In this document: piece by piece, positions 9,044-17,496 of the stretch
Numbering within the stretch: the stretch's first letter is position 1
How the letters are laid out: each line of letters begins with the position of its first letter
Origin: Sphingomonas sp. PR090111-T3T-6A
GTDB taxonomy: Bacteria; Pseudomonadota; Alphaproteobacteria; Sphingomonadales; Sphingomonadaceae
Assembly: GCF_000383095.1 (NCBI RefSeq)
Contig: NZ_AORL01000023.1
Location: 112-64,111, forward strand
Length of the DNA: 64,000 nucleotides
Direction: 5' to 3'
Notes under the pieces: model-generated
Told to the model about the DNA's origin: nothing
Seen by the model: only the letters and a program-made list of their open reading frames with translations
Database searches by the model: none
Position numbers and translations under genes: made by a program

Positions 9044-9940
9044 ATGGACAATCGCATCGGCGAGATGGAGACCTTCCTCGCGGTGGCGCGGGGCGGCAGC
9101 TTCGCGACGGCGGCCAGGCTGATGCGGCTGACCCCCTCCGCCGTCAGCCGGGCGATCGCGCGGCTGGAGGCGCGGCTGGGCGTGGTGCTGATCCGCCGGA
9201 CGACCCGTGCGCTGGCGCTGACGGCGGAGGGCGAGGCCTATCGCGACCGCGTGGCCGGGCTGGTGGCGGAGATCGACGAGATCGAGCGGAGCATCGGCCA
9301 TGCGCAGGAGGGGCCACGCGGCAAGCTCCGGGTCAACGCCTCGGTGCCGTTCGGGTCGCTCTACCTGATCCCGATCCTGCCGCGTTTCATGGAGGCCTAT
9401 CCGGCGGTGACGCTGGAGCTGGCGCTGAACGACGCGCTGGTCGATCTGGTCGAGGAGCGGGCGGACATCGCGATCCGCATCGGGCCGTTGCGCGACACGC
9501 GGCTTAAGGCGAAGAAGCTGGGCCGGAGCGCGATGGTGCTGGTCGCGAGCCCGGAATATCTCGCAAAGGCCGGCGAGCCGCGCCACCCGGACGATCTCGA
9601 TCGGCATCGGCTGCTCACCTTCAGCTTCCGCCGCTCTCTGGATAGCTGGCCTTTCCGCATCGGCGGCAAGGTGGTGCAGCGGCCGGTGGAAGGCGCCTTT
9701 CTCGGCAACTCAGGCGAGGCGGTGCGGCTGATGGCGCTGGCGGGCGGAGGCATTGCGCGGGTGGGGCGCTTCCATGCCGCCCCCGACCTTGCGGCCGGAC
9801 GGCTGGTCTCGGTGCTCGACGCCTTTAACGCCGGGGACGGGGAGGACATCCACGCCCTCTATGTCGGGCACGAACGGCTGTCGCTCCGGGTGCGGGCGTT
9901 CCTAGATTTCCTTGAGGCGCACCTGCATCTGCCCGCCTAG
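9044..9940 (+). CDS. LysR-family transcriptional regulator
   Basis: This 298-residue regulator has the N-terminal winged helix-turn-helix (residues 1-60, FLAVARGGSFATAARLM and SAVSRAIARLEARLGVVL) and a C-terminal periplasmic-binding-protein-like effector domain starting around LRVNASVPFGSLYL. It belongs to the AaeR/DsdC-like branch that has the RTTR turn (IRRTTRALALTAEG). It is divergent from the SDR gene and probably controls it; the 112-base gap is AT-richer and contains TATAG-type symmetry near 9009. The effector is unknown. Confidence 0.9.
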   Translation: MDNRIGEMETFLAVARGGSFATAARLMRLTPSAVSRAIARLEARLGVVLIRRTTRALALTAEGEAYRDRVAGLVAEIDEIERSIGHAQEGPRGKLRVNASVPFGSLYLIPILPRFMEAYPAVTLELALNDALVDLVEERADIAIRIGPLRDTRLKAKKLGRSAMVLVASPEYLAKAGEPRHPDDLDRHRLLTFSFRRSLDSWPFRIGGKVVQRPVEGAFLGNSGEAVRLMALAGGGIARVGRFHAAPDLAAGRLVSVLDAFNAGDGEDIHALYVGHERLSLRVRAFLDFLEAHLHLPA

Positions 9941-10007
9941 CAATGTGGGATTTCGTCCGTCAGGGTCGGCCGGCTCGATCCTTCTCAGCGTCGATCCGGC
10001 CCGCCCT

Positions 10008-10049
10008 GCGCGGCGAAATCGCGCGTCACTCGCGTCAACTTCGCCGCGC
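10008..10049. terminator. Hairpin between convergent lysR and GH92 genes
   Basis: GCGCGGCGAA (10008-10017) and TTCGCCGCGC (10040-10049) form a perfect 10-bp stem around a 22-base loop in the 118-base convergent gap. No U tract is present, so termination efficiency is uncertain. Confidence 0.4.
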
Positions 10050-10058
10050 GGGCGAGGC

Positions 10059-12386
10059 TCAGTAGCCCGTCATCGAATAGGGGCGGTCGGCTTTCTTCGT
10101 GGCCCATGTCTTGTTGGGCGTGGCGGACATGACGAAGCGCAGCTCGCCGCCCGCCTCGATCTGGGCGTGGGTGATGAAGCCCTTGGCGAGCGGCTGCCCG
10201 TTCAGCAGCACCTTGCCGATATAGGGATGCGCATCGCCCAGGCCCTCGGTGACGATGCTGAATTGCTTGCCGTTGGGGAGGTTCAGCGTCGCATGATCCA
10301 CGAACGGCCGGCCGATCACATATTCGAGGCTGCCCGGCGTCACCGGATAGAAGCCGAGCCCCGTGAACACGAGCCAGGCCGACATCTGGCCCAGATCGTC
10401 ATTGCCGGCGAGGCCGTCCTCGGTGGGCTTGTACTGGCTGTCGACGATCTGCTTCAGCCGTTCCTGCGTCCGCCACGGGGCGCCCGCATAGCTATAGAGA
10501 TAAGCGACGTGGTGGCTGGGCTCATTGCCATGGATATACTGGCCGATGAGGCCGGCGATGTCCTCCGAGCCCGAATAATCGAGCTTGGAATTGTCATAGG
10601 CGAACATGGCGTCGAGCTTGGCGACGGTCTTCGCATCGCCGCCGAGCAGACGGATCATCCCGCCCTCGTCCTGCGGCATGAACCAGCTATATTGCCACGC
10701 ATTGCCCTCGGTGTAGTCCGACCCGTACTTGATCGATACCGGGTCGAAGGGCTCGCGGAACTTGCCGTTGGAGAGGCGGGCGCGGACCCAGCCGGTCTTG
10801 GCGTCGAAGCCATTGCGCCAGTTCTGCGCGCGCTTGTCGAAGGTGGCGGCGATGTCGGCGCGACCGGCCTTCCTGGCCATCTGCGCGATGGTCCAGTCGT
10901 CGAAGGCATATTCCACCGTCTTGGAGGCGGCTTCCGGCTCCTTGTCGATGGGGACGTAGCCGAGCTTCATATAGTCGCCGAGGCCCCCATAGGGCGCATA
11001 GGTGGCGCTCGCGGTCATGGCCTTCAGCGCATCGCCCACATCGAAGCCGTCGATGCCCTTGAGATAGGCGTCGGCGATCACGGGCACGGCGTGGTAGCCG
11101 ATCATGCACCACGTCTCGCGGCCCTGGAACTGCCAGACGGGCAGGATGCCGTCGGGGCTGACCTTCTGGCTCTCGATTAGCGAGCGGATGAAGTCGGTGT
11201 TGGTCTGCTTGGGCTCGATGATGGTGAGCAGCGGATGCTCGGCCCGGAACGTATCCCACAGCGAGAAGCTCGAATGGAAGGTGAAGCCGTCCGCCTGATG
11301 GACCTGATTGTCCGGCCCGCGCCAGCGCCCGTCCGCGTCGCCCGCGACCGACGGCGCGATCAGCGAGTGATAGAGCGCGGTGTAGAGGCTCTTCTTCATG
11401 GGCGCGGGGGCGTCGAGATCGACGGCGTTGAGCGCCTGCTCCCATGCCGCCTTGGTCTTGGCGCGGATGGCGTCGAAGTCGCCCGGCTCGGACTCGAGAT
11501 TGGCGATGGCGCCCGCCTCGTCGACCGAGGAGATGCCGACCTTCACTTCCAGCGGCTGGTCGAGTTGGCCGAAGTCGAGGCGGGCGACGAGTGCCTTGCC
11601 CAGCTTCTCGGCGAGCGCATCGCTACCACGGCCCGGACCCTGGAAGCCCTTGTAGGGGATATTCTCTTCCGTGTTGAGGAAGGCATGATCCTTCAGCGGC
11701 GCGGAGAAGCGTATCGCGAAATAGAGCTTGCGATCGGGCGCCCAGCCGCGCGTCTCGCGCGCGCCGGTGATGGTGCCGTCCGGCCGCAGGCGGACCGAGG
11801 ACCACAGCACCTTGCCCGGATAATTGTAGAGCGAGGTGCGCAGGTCGAGCACCAGATGCGCCGCCTTGCCCTTGGGGAAGGTATAGCGGTGGACGCCGAC
11901 GCGGGTGCCCGCCGTCATCTCGGCGCGCACGCCCGGACCGGCGAGCGTCACGGCGTAATAGCCGGGCTGTGCCACCTCGGTCGCATGGTCGAAGCGCGAG
12001 CGGTAGCCGGAGCCGGGCTTGGTCGCGTCGCCGGGCTCCAGGGCCACGGTGTCGCCGGAGACGGGCATGACGAGGAAGTCGCCGAGATCCGAATGCCCCG
12101 CGCCCGAGAAATGGGTGTGGCTGAAGCCCTGGATCGTCGGGTCCGAATAGCGATAGCCCGCGGCATGGCCGTAGCAGGCGCGGATCTCGCAGGTCGTGTC
12201 CGTGTCGGGCGAGAGCTGTACCATGCCGAAGGGGGCGACGGCGCCGGGGAAGGTATGGCCTTCGCCGCCCGTGCCGATCATCGGATCGACCGCGTCATAG
12301 GCGGGCGACGCCAGCGCGGGCGTCGCGGTGATGAGGGCAAGGGCGGAAGCGAGCGCCGCGAGGCGCGGGAGACGGGCAAGCGACAT
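10059..12386 (-). CDS. GH92 family glycosyl hydrolase (alpha-1,2-mannosidase-like)
   Basis: This 775-residue secreted enzyme belongs to glycoside hydrolase family 92, Ca-dependent exo-alpha-mannosidases acting on N-glycan or mannan-type chains. A signal peptide (MSLARLPRLAALASALALITATPALA) precedes the N-terminal beta-sandwich with GTGGEGHTFPGAVAPFG and LSPDTDTT. The (alpha/alpha)6 barrel carries SSFSLWDTFRAEHPLL and GNDDLGQMSAWLVFTGLGFY, the latter holding the expected acid residues. Length is typical of the family. It sits alone, without an obvious polysaccharide utilisation locus, and is followed after 21 bases by the same-strand DODA gene upstream. Confidence 0.93.
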   Translation of the reverse strand: MSLARLPRLAALASALALITATPALASPAYDAVDPMIGTGGEGHTFPGAVAPFGMVQLSPDTDTTCEIRACYGHAAGYRYSDPTIQGFSHTHFSGAGHSDLGDFLVMPVSGDTVALEPGDATKPGSGYRSRFDHATEVAQPGYYAVTLAGPGVRAEMTAGTRVGVHRYTFPKGKAAHLVLDLRTSLYNYPGKVLWSSVRLRPDGTITGARETRGWAPDRKLYFAIRFSAPLKDHAFLNTEENIPYKGFQGPGRGSDALAEKLGKALVARLDFGQLDQPLEVKVGISSVDEAGAIANLESEPGDFDAIRAKTKAAWEQALNAVDLDAPAPMKKSLYTALYHSLIAPSVAGDADGRWRGPDNQVHQADGFTFHSSFSLWDTFRAEHPLLTIIEPKQTNTDFIRSLIESQKVSPDGILPVWQFQGRETWCMIGYHAVPVIADAYLKGIDGFDVGDALKAMTASATYAPYGGLGDYMKLGYVPIDKEPEAASKTVEYAFDDWTIAQMARKAGRADIAATFDKRAQNWRNGFDAKTGWVRARLSNGKFREPFDPVSIKYGSDYTEGNAWQYSWFMPQDEGGMIRLLGGDAKTVAKLDAMFAYDNSKLDYSGSEDIAGLIGQYIHGNEPSHHVAYLYSYAGAPWRTQERLKQIVDSQYKPTEDGLAGNDDLGQMSAWLVFTGLGFYPVTPGSLEYVIGRPFVDHATLNLPNGKQFSIVTEGLGDAHPYIGKVLLNGQPLAKGFITHAQIEAGGELRFVMSATPNKTWATKKADRPYSMTGY

Positions 12387-12407
12387 GCCCGCCTTTAGAG
12401 CAGCCGG

Positions 12408-13202
12408 TCAGGCGAAGCGGAAGCCGGATATTGCCGTCTGCATCACGATCTCGGAATAAATATGCTCGCCGTGAGCCTCGCTCGCGCCGGATGCAACCAT
12501 GAGCGGCAGGAGATGCTCCTCGCGCGGATGCGAATAGGCGGCATCGGGGGCGTCCTTCCATCGGATCAGCGCGGCCTCGCGTGCGACGCCAGTGCCGGTC
12601 GCGGCGTCGGCCAGCCAGGCGTCGAAGCGGCGCGAGGGTTCGGTCGCGCGGGGATCGCCATAGCCGCGCATGTTGTGGAAGCTCATGCCTGCGCCCACGA
12701 TCAGCACGCCCGCGTCGCGCAGGGGGGCAAGCGCTCGGCCCGCCGCGATGTGGAGTGCGGGGTCAAGGCTGCGGTCCACCGACATCTCGACGACGGGGAT
12801 GTCCGCATCCGGGAAGGCGACCTTCAGCGGCACGAACACGCCATGATCCAGCCCGCGCGCGGAATCGAGGCCGGCGGGCAGTCCTGCCTCGCGCAGCAGC
12901 GCGGCGGCATGGGCGGCAAGCGCCGGACTGCCCGGCACGTCGTAGCGCAGCTCATAGGTGTGCGGGGGGAAGCCGTAATAGTCGTAGATCAGCTCGGGCC
13001 GCTCGCCGCCGGTGAAGGCGAAGCCATCGGTCTCCCAATGGCCGGACACGATCAGGATCGCCTTGGGCCGTTCGGGCAGGCGCTCGGCGAGGGTGCGGAG
13101 GAAGGTCTCCATGCCGGTCCATGTGCCGCGCGGGTCGTCCATGAAGAAGCAGGGGCCGCCGCCGTGCGGGATGTAGAGGCTGGGCTGGCGAAGATCGGTC
13201 AT
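12408..13202 (-). CDS. DODA-type extradiol ring-opening dioxygenase (YgiD family)
   Basis: This 264-residue cytosolic protein belongs to the class III extradiol dioxygenases of the 4,5-DOPA dioxygenase type. Metal-binding histidines are visible in YIPHGGGPCFF and SGHWETD, with further conserved His in LDHGVFVPLK and GAGMSFHNMRGYG. The size matches E. coli YgiD (LigB-like fold). Members cleave catechols with Zn or Fe; the natural substrate here is unknown. It stands between the GH92 and aminotransferase genes on the same strand, with short gaps that allow an operon. Confidence 0.88.
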   Translation of the reverse strand: MTDLRQPSLYIPHGGGPCFFMDDPRGTWTGMETFLRTLAERLPERPKAILIVSGHWETDGFAFTGGERPELIYDYYGFPPHTYELRYDVPGSPALAAHAAALLREAGLPAGLDSARGLDHGVFVPLKVAFPDADIPVVEMSVDRSLDPALHIAAGRALAPLRDAGVLIVGAGMSFHNMRGYGDPRATEPSRRFDAWLADAATGTGVAREAALIRWKDAPDAAYSHPREEHLLPLMVASGASEAHGEHIYSEIVMQTAISGFRFA

Positions 13203-13234
13203 CGGTCTTCCTCCGATACGCGTACGGGAGGCCC

Positions 13235-14089
13235 TCAGGTGGCGGTGCGGCGCGCGAATTCAAGATAGAGCTGACGCAGTCGCGTGGCGACCGGGCCGGG
13301 CGTCCCGTCGCCGATGGGCGCGCCGTCGATCCGAACGATGGGCAGCACCAAGGTGGAGGCGCTGCTCATGAAAGCCTCGCGGGCGGCGAGCGCCTCGTCG
13401 AGCGAGAAGGGGCGTTCCTCGATCACGATCCCCGTCTCGGCGGCGAGTGCGGCGATGGCGAGCGCGGTGCAGCCGGGCAGCGTCTTGTGGCTGCGCGGGC
13501 GAGTGACGAGACGGTTGTCAGCGGTCAGAATCCACGCGGTCGAGGAGGAGCCTTCGGTGACGAGCCCGTCCTCCAGCATCCACGCCTCGAAGCAGCCGCG
13601 CGCATGGGCCTCCTGCTTGGCGAGCACCTGCGCGAGGAGGGCGACGCTCTTGATGTCGCGGCGCGCCCAGCGGATGTCGGGCAGCGTGCAGACCGCGACG
13701 CCCTTCGCGGCGGCCGGCGAGTCCGTGATCCGCTTGGTCTGCGTGAAGAGCACCAGCGTTGGCGTCATGCCCTCGGCCGCGACGAAATCGCGATCGGCGG
13801 CGCCGCGCGTCACCTGGAGATAGACGGCGCCCTCGGTGAGGCCGTTGCGGGCGATCAGCTCGTGCTGGATCGCGGTGATCTCCTCGATCCTCACCGGCAG
13901 CGTCAGGCCGATCTCCGCGCAGGAGCGCTCCAGCCGCGCGAGGTGCGAGGCGTTGTCGACCAGCCGGCCATCCAGCACCGCCGTCACCTCATAGATGCCG
14001 TCCGCGAACAGGAAGCCGCGATCCAGCACCGAGATGCGCGCCTCGTCGAGCGGCAGGTAGGCGCCGTTCACATAGGCGATGCGGGGCAT
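13235..14089 (-). CDS. dat: D-amino acid aminotransferase (class IV PLP enzyme)
   Basis: This 284-residue enzyme is a fold-type IV aminotransferase close to D-alanine aminotransferase. Typical features are YVNGAYLPLDEARISVLDRGFLFADG at the N-terminus (split here as VNGAYLPLDEA and SVLDRGFLFADGIYE), the PLP lysine in WARRDIKSVALL, GFEAW-type loop (CFEAWML) and TEGSSSTAWI. It interconverts D-amino acids and 2-oxo acids, supplying D-Glu or D-Ala for the cell wall. MPRIAYVNG was chosen as start because the upstream 8 codons are not family-like. It is 11 bases from the DUF167 gene and co-oriented. Confidence 0.88.
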   Translation of the reverse strand: MPRIAYVNGAYLPLDEARISVLDRGFLFADGIYEVTAVLDGRLVDNASHLARLERSCAEIGLTLPVRIEEITAIQHELIARNGLTEGAVYLQVTRGAADRDFVAAEGMTPTLVLFTQTKRITDSPAAAKGVAVCTLPDIRWARRDIKSVALLAQVLAKQEAHARGCFEAWMLEDGLVTEGSSSTAWILTADNRLVTRPRSHKTLPGCTALAIAALAAETGIVIEERPFSLDEALAAREAFMSSASTLVLPIVRIDGAPIGDGTPGPVATRLRQLYLEFARRTAT

Positions 14090-14100
14090 GGTCGATCCTT

Positions 14101-14418
14101 TCAGGCGGAGCAAAGCAACTGGAGCCGCGCGGCGAGCGCGGGGCCGTCGCCTCTAACCCGGATGATCTTGAGTCGCGAAGCCTCCCCGGAGCGGATCGCG
14201 ACATCGGCCTTCCTGACGCCGAGCGACTTCGCGAGGAAGGCGATCAGCGCGGTGTTGGCGGCGCCCTCCACCGGCGGCGCGGCGATGCGGACGGCCAGCG
14301 CGGAGCGTCCGTCAGGGAGCGCCAGCACCTCGCCGAAGGCATCCCCCGCGGCCTTGGGGGTCAGCCGCACCGCGAGCGTGACGCCCTCCGTATCGGCGGA
14401 GAAGGGCGCGGGCGTCAT
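14101..14418 (-). CDS. DUF167 (YggU-like) family protein
   Basis: This 105-residue protein carries the DUF167 fold: LAVRLTPKAAGDAFGEV, ALAVRIAAPPVEGAANTALIAFLAKSL (conserved PPxxGxAN) and IRSGEASRLKIIRVRG. Family members are small cytosolic proteins of unknown function. The start was set at the ATG two bases after the PiT stop codon; longer upstream readings belong to another frame. It probably shares a transcript with the PiT transporter and the aminotransferase. Confidence 0.88.
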   Translation of the reverse strand: MTPAPFSADTEGVTLAVRLTPKAAGDAFGEVLALPDGRSALAVRIAAPPVEGAANTALIAFLAKSLGVRKADVAIRSGEASRLKIIRVRGDGPALAARLQLLCSA

Positions 14419-14420
14419 GC

Positions 14421-15425
14421 TCAGAAGAGCTGCGTCAGTCCGTAGAACAGCGCGCCGACCAGCGCGGCAGCCGGGATCGTCACCACCCATGCCACCACGA
14501 TGCTGGACGCGACGTTCCACCGGACCGCCGAAAGCCGCCGCGACGCGCCGACGCCGACGATCGCGCCGGTGATGGTGTGCGTGGTCGAGACCGGGATGCC
14601 GAGATGCGTCGCCATGAAGAGAGTCAGTGCGCCGCCGGTTTCCGCGCAGAAACCCTGCGGCGGGGTGAGGCGCGTGATCTTCGAGCCCATGGTGTGGACG
14701 ATCCTCCACCCGCCCGCCATCGTGCCGATCCCCATCGCCGCCTGACAGGAGAGCACGACCCACAAGGGCACATGGAAGGTCGGGCCGAGCATCCCCTGCG
14801 AATAGAGCAGCACGGCGATGATCCCCATCGTCTTCTGCGCGTCGTTGCCGCCATGGCCGAGCGAATAGAGCGAGGCCGAGACGAGCTGGAGCTTGCGGAA
14901 GCGGCGGTCCACCTGAAGCGGGGTCGAGCGGATCGAGGCCCACGCCACGATCAGCACCAGCAGCAGCGCTAGCACGAGGCCCAGCGCCGGTGACAGCACG
15001 ATGCCGAGCGCGGTGTTGACGACGCCGCCCCACACCACGGCGGACAGGCCCGCCTTGGCCGTGCCCGCGCCGATCAGCCCGCCGACCAGCGCATGGCTCG
15101 ACGAGGAGGGGATGCCCATCACCCAGGTGATGATGTTCCAGATGATCGCGCCCATCAGCGCGCCGAAGATCACCTGCGCGTCGATGATGTTCGATCCGAC
15201 GATGCCGGTGCCCACCGTCGTCGCGACATGCGTGCCGAAGAAGAGGAAGGCGATGAAGTTGAAGAAGGCCGCCCAGGCGACGGCATAATGCGGCTTCAGC
15301 ACGCGCGTCGACACCACGGTGGCGATCGAGTTGGCGGCGTCGTGCAGGCCGTTCAGCAGGTCGAACGCGAGCGCGACGACGATCAGCGCGACCAGCACGG
15401 GAAAGGACAGCGTGGCGATATGCAT
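14421..15425 (-). CDS. pit: PiT-family inorganic phosphate transporter
   Basis: This 334-residue inner-membrane carrier imports phosphate with a cation. The duplicated PiT signature is visible in LLNGLHDAANSIATVVSTR and SLGHGGNDAQKTMGI, plus THTITGAIVGVGASRR at the second repeat. Around ten TM helices are present. It follows the NUDIX-DUF47 gene by 18 bases. DUF47 proteins are known partners and regulators of PiT carriers, so the two act together in phosphate uptake. Confidence 0.93.
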   Translation of the reverse strand: MHIATLSFPVLVALIVVALAFDLLNGLHDAANSIATVVSTRVLKPHYAVAWAAFFNFIAFLFFGTHVATTVGTGIVGSNIIDAQVIFGALMGAIIWNIITWVMGIPSSSSHALVGGLIGAGTAKAGLSAVVWGGVVNTALGIVLSPALGLVLALLLVLIVAWASIRSTPLQVDRRFRKLQLVSASLYSLGHGGNDAQKTMGIIAVLLYSQGMLGPTFHVPLWVVLSCQAAMGIGTMAGGWRIVHTMGSKITRLTPPQGFCAETGGALTLFMATHLGIPVSTTHTITGAIVGVGASRRLSAVRWNVASSIVVAWVVTIPAAALVGALFYGLTQLF

Positions 15426-15443
15426 CGGGAGAAGCCGGCCCGC

Positions 15444-16085
15444 TCAGGCGTGGTCGATCACGAGACCCTGGATCTCGTTCGCGACATCCTCGAAACGGTC
15501 GACGATCTTTTCGAGATGGCCGTAGATTTCCTGCCCCACGACGAAGTCCATGGGGTGCTCGCGACACGTCCTGAACAGCGTCTTCAGGCCAGCGTCGTGG
15601 ATCTCGTCGGCATGGCCTTCGAGTTCGATCAGCCGCTCTGTCAGCGTGTGCAGACGGCCTGCATTCGGGGCGAGCGAGCGCAGCAGCGGGATCGCCTCGG
15701 CGGTGACGCGCGCGGCCTCGACGATGATGCCCGACATGTCGCGCATGTGAGGAGCGAATTCCTGCACCTCGAACAGCGCGACCGCCTTGGCGGTCTGGTT
15801 CATCTGGTCGATGGCGTCGTCCATCACGCCGATGAGGCCGGTGATGGCCGAACGGTCGAACGGCGTGACGAAGGTGCGGCGGACATCCTGGAGCACGTCG
15901 CGCGCGATATCGTCGGCGCGATCCTCCTGCATCACGATCTCGCGGATATGCGCGTGGAGATCGGCGCCGCCCTGCATCAGGCGGGCGAGCGCGTCGGCGC
16001 CGGCGACCAGCGTCTGCGAATGGGCCTCGAACAGTTCGAAGAAGCGGCCCTGCTTGGGCATAAGCGACTGGAACCAGCGTAGCAC
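15444..16085 (-). CDS. Possible internal-start DUF47 (PhoU-like) protein
   Basis: This would be a 213-residue DUF47-only product nested in frame within the NUDIX-DUF47 gene. GTG 16085 has the purine-rich site GGAAGGAAAA about five to eight bases upstream, and the resulting N-terminus (VLRWFQSLMPKQGRFF) matches where stand-alone DUF47 proteins begin. The helical bundle carries FELFEAHSQTLVAGADAL and ELEGHADEIHDAGLK, typical of metal-binding PhoU-like repeats. It would regulate or partner the PiT carrier encoded 18 bases downstream. That both products exist is inference. Confidence 0.45.
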   Translation of the reverse strand: MLRWFQSLMPKQGRFFELFEAHSQTLVAGADALARLMQGGADLHAHIREIVMQEDRADDIARDVLQDVRRTFVTPFDRSAITGLIGVMDDAIDQMNQTAKAVALFEVQEFAPHMRDMSGIIVEAARVTAEAIPLLRSLAPNAGRLHTLTERLIELEGHADEIHDAGLKTLFRTCREHPMDFVVGQEIYGHLEKIVDRFEDVANEIQGLVIDHA

Positions 16086-16571
16086 GGGGATTTTCCTTCC
16101 GATTTCCTCTCGCATCGCGGGCACGCGGTCGGTCAGACCGGGCGCGGGGAGAGGGTCCCGGAAGCCTGCGATGATGGCCTTCAGTTCCGGCTCGTCGACC
16201 GCCGCCGCCGCGTTGGGGAGCGTGAACCAGGCGGTGGTCCGCTCGTCCTGCTCGGGCCATTCGTCGGCCTGGCCCGTCACTGCGAAGGGGAAGACATCCA
16301 CCGCCACGGTGCGCGCCAGCCCCGTCTTGCGGCGCTTGGCATAGGTGTAGCTGCCGATCAGCGTGGGGCAGGCGATGCCCTCCACGCCGGCTTCCTCATA
16401 TGCTTCCTGCGCGGCTGCCTCGTGCGCGCGCAGGCCCTTGATCAGATTGCCCTTGGGCAGCACCCAGCGCTGCGTCTCACGCGAGGTGATGAGCATGACG
16501 CGGATGTTGCCATCGGCCTCGGGGCGATAGGGAAGGGCGGCTACCTGACGGATCGTCTGTCTCCAGGACAC
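15444..16571 (-). CDS. NUDIX hydrolase fused to DUF47 (PhoU-like) domain
   Basis: This 375-residue reading frame joins a DIPP-type NUDIX hydrolase (residues 1-150) to a DUF47/PhoU-like phosphate-transport regulator (about 163-375). The Nudix box spans residues 41-63 with Gly41, Glu56, Glu59, Glu60 and Gly62 in place; Leu47 and Gln55 replace the first Glu and the Arg. Such enzymes hydrolyse diphosphoinositol polyphosphates, polyphosphate or dinucleotides. The DUF47 part starts VLRWFQSLMPKQGRFFELF, which looks like a normal protein N-terminus. At 16085 its Val codon is GTG preceded by GGAAGGAAAATCCCC, a good ribosome site, so DUF47 may also be made alone (213 residues). The gene sits directly upstream of pit. 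Confidence 0.85.
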   Translation of the reverse strand: MSWRQTIRQVAALPYRPEADGNIRVMLITSRETQRWVLPKGNLIKGLRAHEAAAQEAYEEAGVEGIACPTLIGSYTYAKRRKTGLARTVAVDVFPFAVTGQADEWPEQDERTTAWFTLPNAAAAVDEPELKAIIAGFRDPLPAPGLTDRVPAMREEIGRKIPVLRWFQSLMPKQGRFFELFEAHSQTLVAGADALARLMQGGADLHAHIREIVMQEDRADDIARDVLQDVRRTFVTPFDRSAITGLIGVMDDAIDQMNQTAKAVALFEVQEFAPHMRDMSGIIVEAARVTAEAIPLLRSLAPNAGRLHTLTERLIELEGHADEIHDAGLKTLFRTCREHPMDFVVGQEIYGHLEKIVDRFEDVANEIQGLVIDHA

Positions 16572-16620
16572 GAAACTGTAACGCGGGGCTCAAACAATAT
16601 GTGCGTGCATGAAGCAAGCC

Positions 16621-16636
16621 CATCAATGGTTTGATG
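16621..16636. promoter_or_regulatory. Palindrome CATCAA-N4-TTGATG between divergent genes
   Basis: A perfect 6-bp-arm inverted repeat with spacer TGGT lies in the 128-base gap between the divergent NUDIX-DUF47 and class II aldolase genes. It could be an operator; no regulator is identified. Confidence 0.3.
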
Positions 16637-16699
16637 TGCCGCCCTGCGATCCTATGATGGGTCACCACCGGCGAAGACCGGCCCGAAAAGGAGAGCGAA

Positions 16700-17473
16700 A
16701 TGGCGACGGCAGCCGTGCAGCATTCTGTTCGCGATCAGGTTTCGCCTGAGGAATGGGCGATCCGAGTCGATCTGGCGGCGGCATACCGACTGGTCGCGCA
16801 CTATGGGTGGGACGATCTGATCTTCACCCACCTCTCCGCCCGCGTGCCGGGGCCGGAGCATCATTTCCTCATCAATCCGTACAATCTGATGTTCGAGGAA
16901 ATCAGCGCCTCCTCGCTCGTGAAGATCGATATGGACGGCAAGCCGGTGATGGGCCCGGCGATGGTGAACGCGGCAGGCTTCGTGATCCATTCCGCGATCC
17001 ACATGGCGCGCGACGATGCGAAGGCAGTGCTCCATCTCCACACGCCTTACGGGCAGGCGGTGTCGGCGATGGCGGATGGGCTGCTGCCCCATACCCAGAC
17101 CGCGATGATCGCGGCGCATGAACTCGCCTATCACGAGTATGAGGGCATCGCGACCGATCTGGAGGAGCGCGAGCGGCTGGTCGCGGACCTTGGCGGCAAA
17201 TGCGCGATGATCCTGCGCAACCACGGCACGCTGACCGTCGGCGAGACGATCGGTCACGCCTTCCTGCGCATGTATTTCCTGGAGCGCGCGTGCGAGGCGC
17301 AGGTGCACATGCTGTCGGCCGGGCGGGACAGGCTCTGCAATCCTCCGCAGGGCACGCCCGAGAAGGTGGCGCAGCAGACCAATCCCCAGACCACGCGCAT
17401 GGGGGCCGACATGCTGGCGTGGCCGGCGCTGCTTCGGAAGCTGGATCGGATCGATCCGTCCTTTCGGGAGTAG
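16700..17473 (+). CDS. Class II aldolase/adducin family protein
   Basis: This 257-residue protein has the Zn-dependent class II aldolase/adducin fold. Visible motifs are DLIFTHLSARVPG (substrate-phosphate region), AVLHLHTPYGQAVSAM with the paired metal-binding His, and LRNHGTLTVGETIGHAFLRMYFLERACE with the third His region. The proteins of this group (often annotated class II aldolase or adducin-like) act on small sugar or oxo-acid substrates; the reaction here is not predictable. A GGAGAGCGAAATG site supports the start. The PMM-like gene follows after 23 bases. Confidence 0.88.
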   Translation: MATAAVQHSVRDQVSPEEWAIRVDLAAAYRLVAHYGWDDLIFTHLSARVPGPEHHFLINPYNLMFEEISASSLVKIDMDGKPVMGPAMVNAAGFVIHSAIHMARDDAKAVLHLHTPYGQAVSAMADGLLPHTQTAMIAAHELAYHEYEGIATDLEERERLVADLGGKCAMILRNHGTLTVGETIGHAFLRMYFLERACEAQVHMLSAGRDRLCNPPQGTPEKVAQQTNPQTTRMGADMLAWPALLRKLDRIDPSFRE

Positions 17474-17496
17474 TCGCCTCCAGACGGAGGGCTGCC

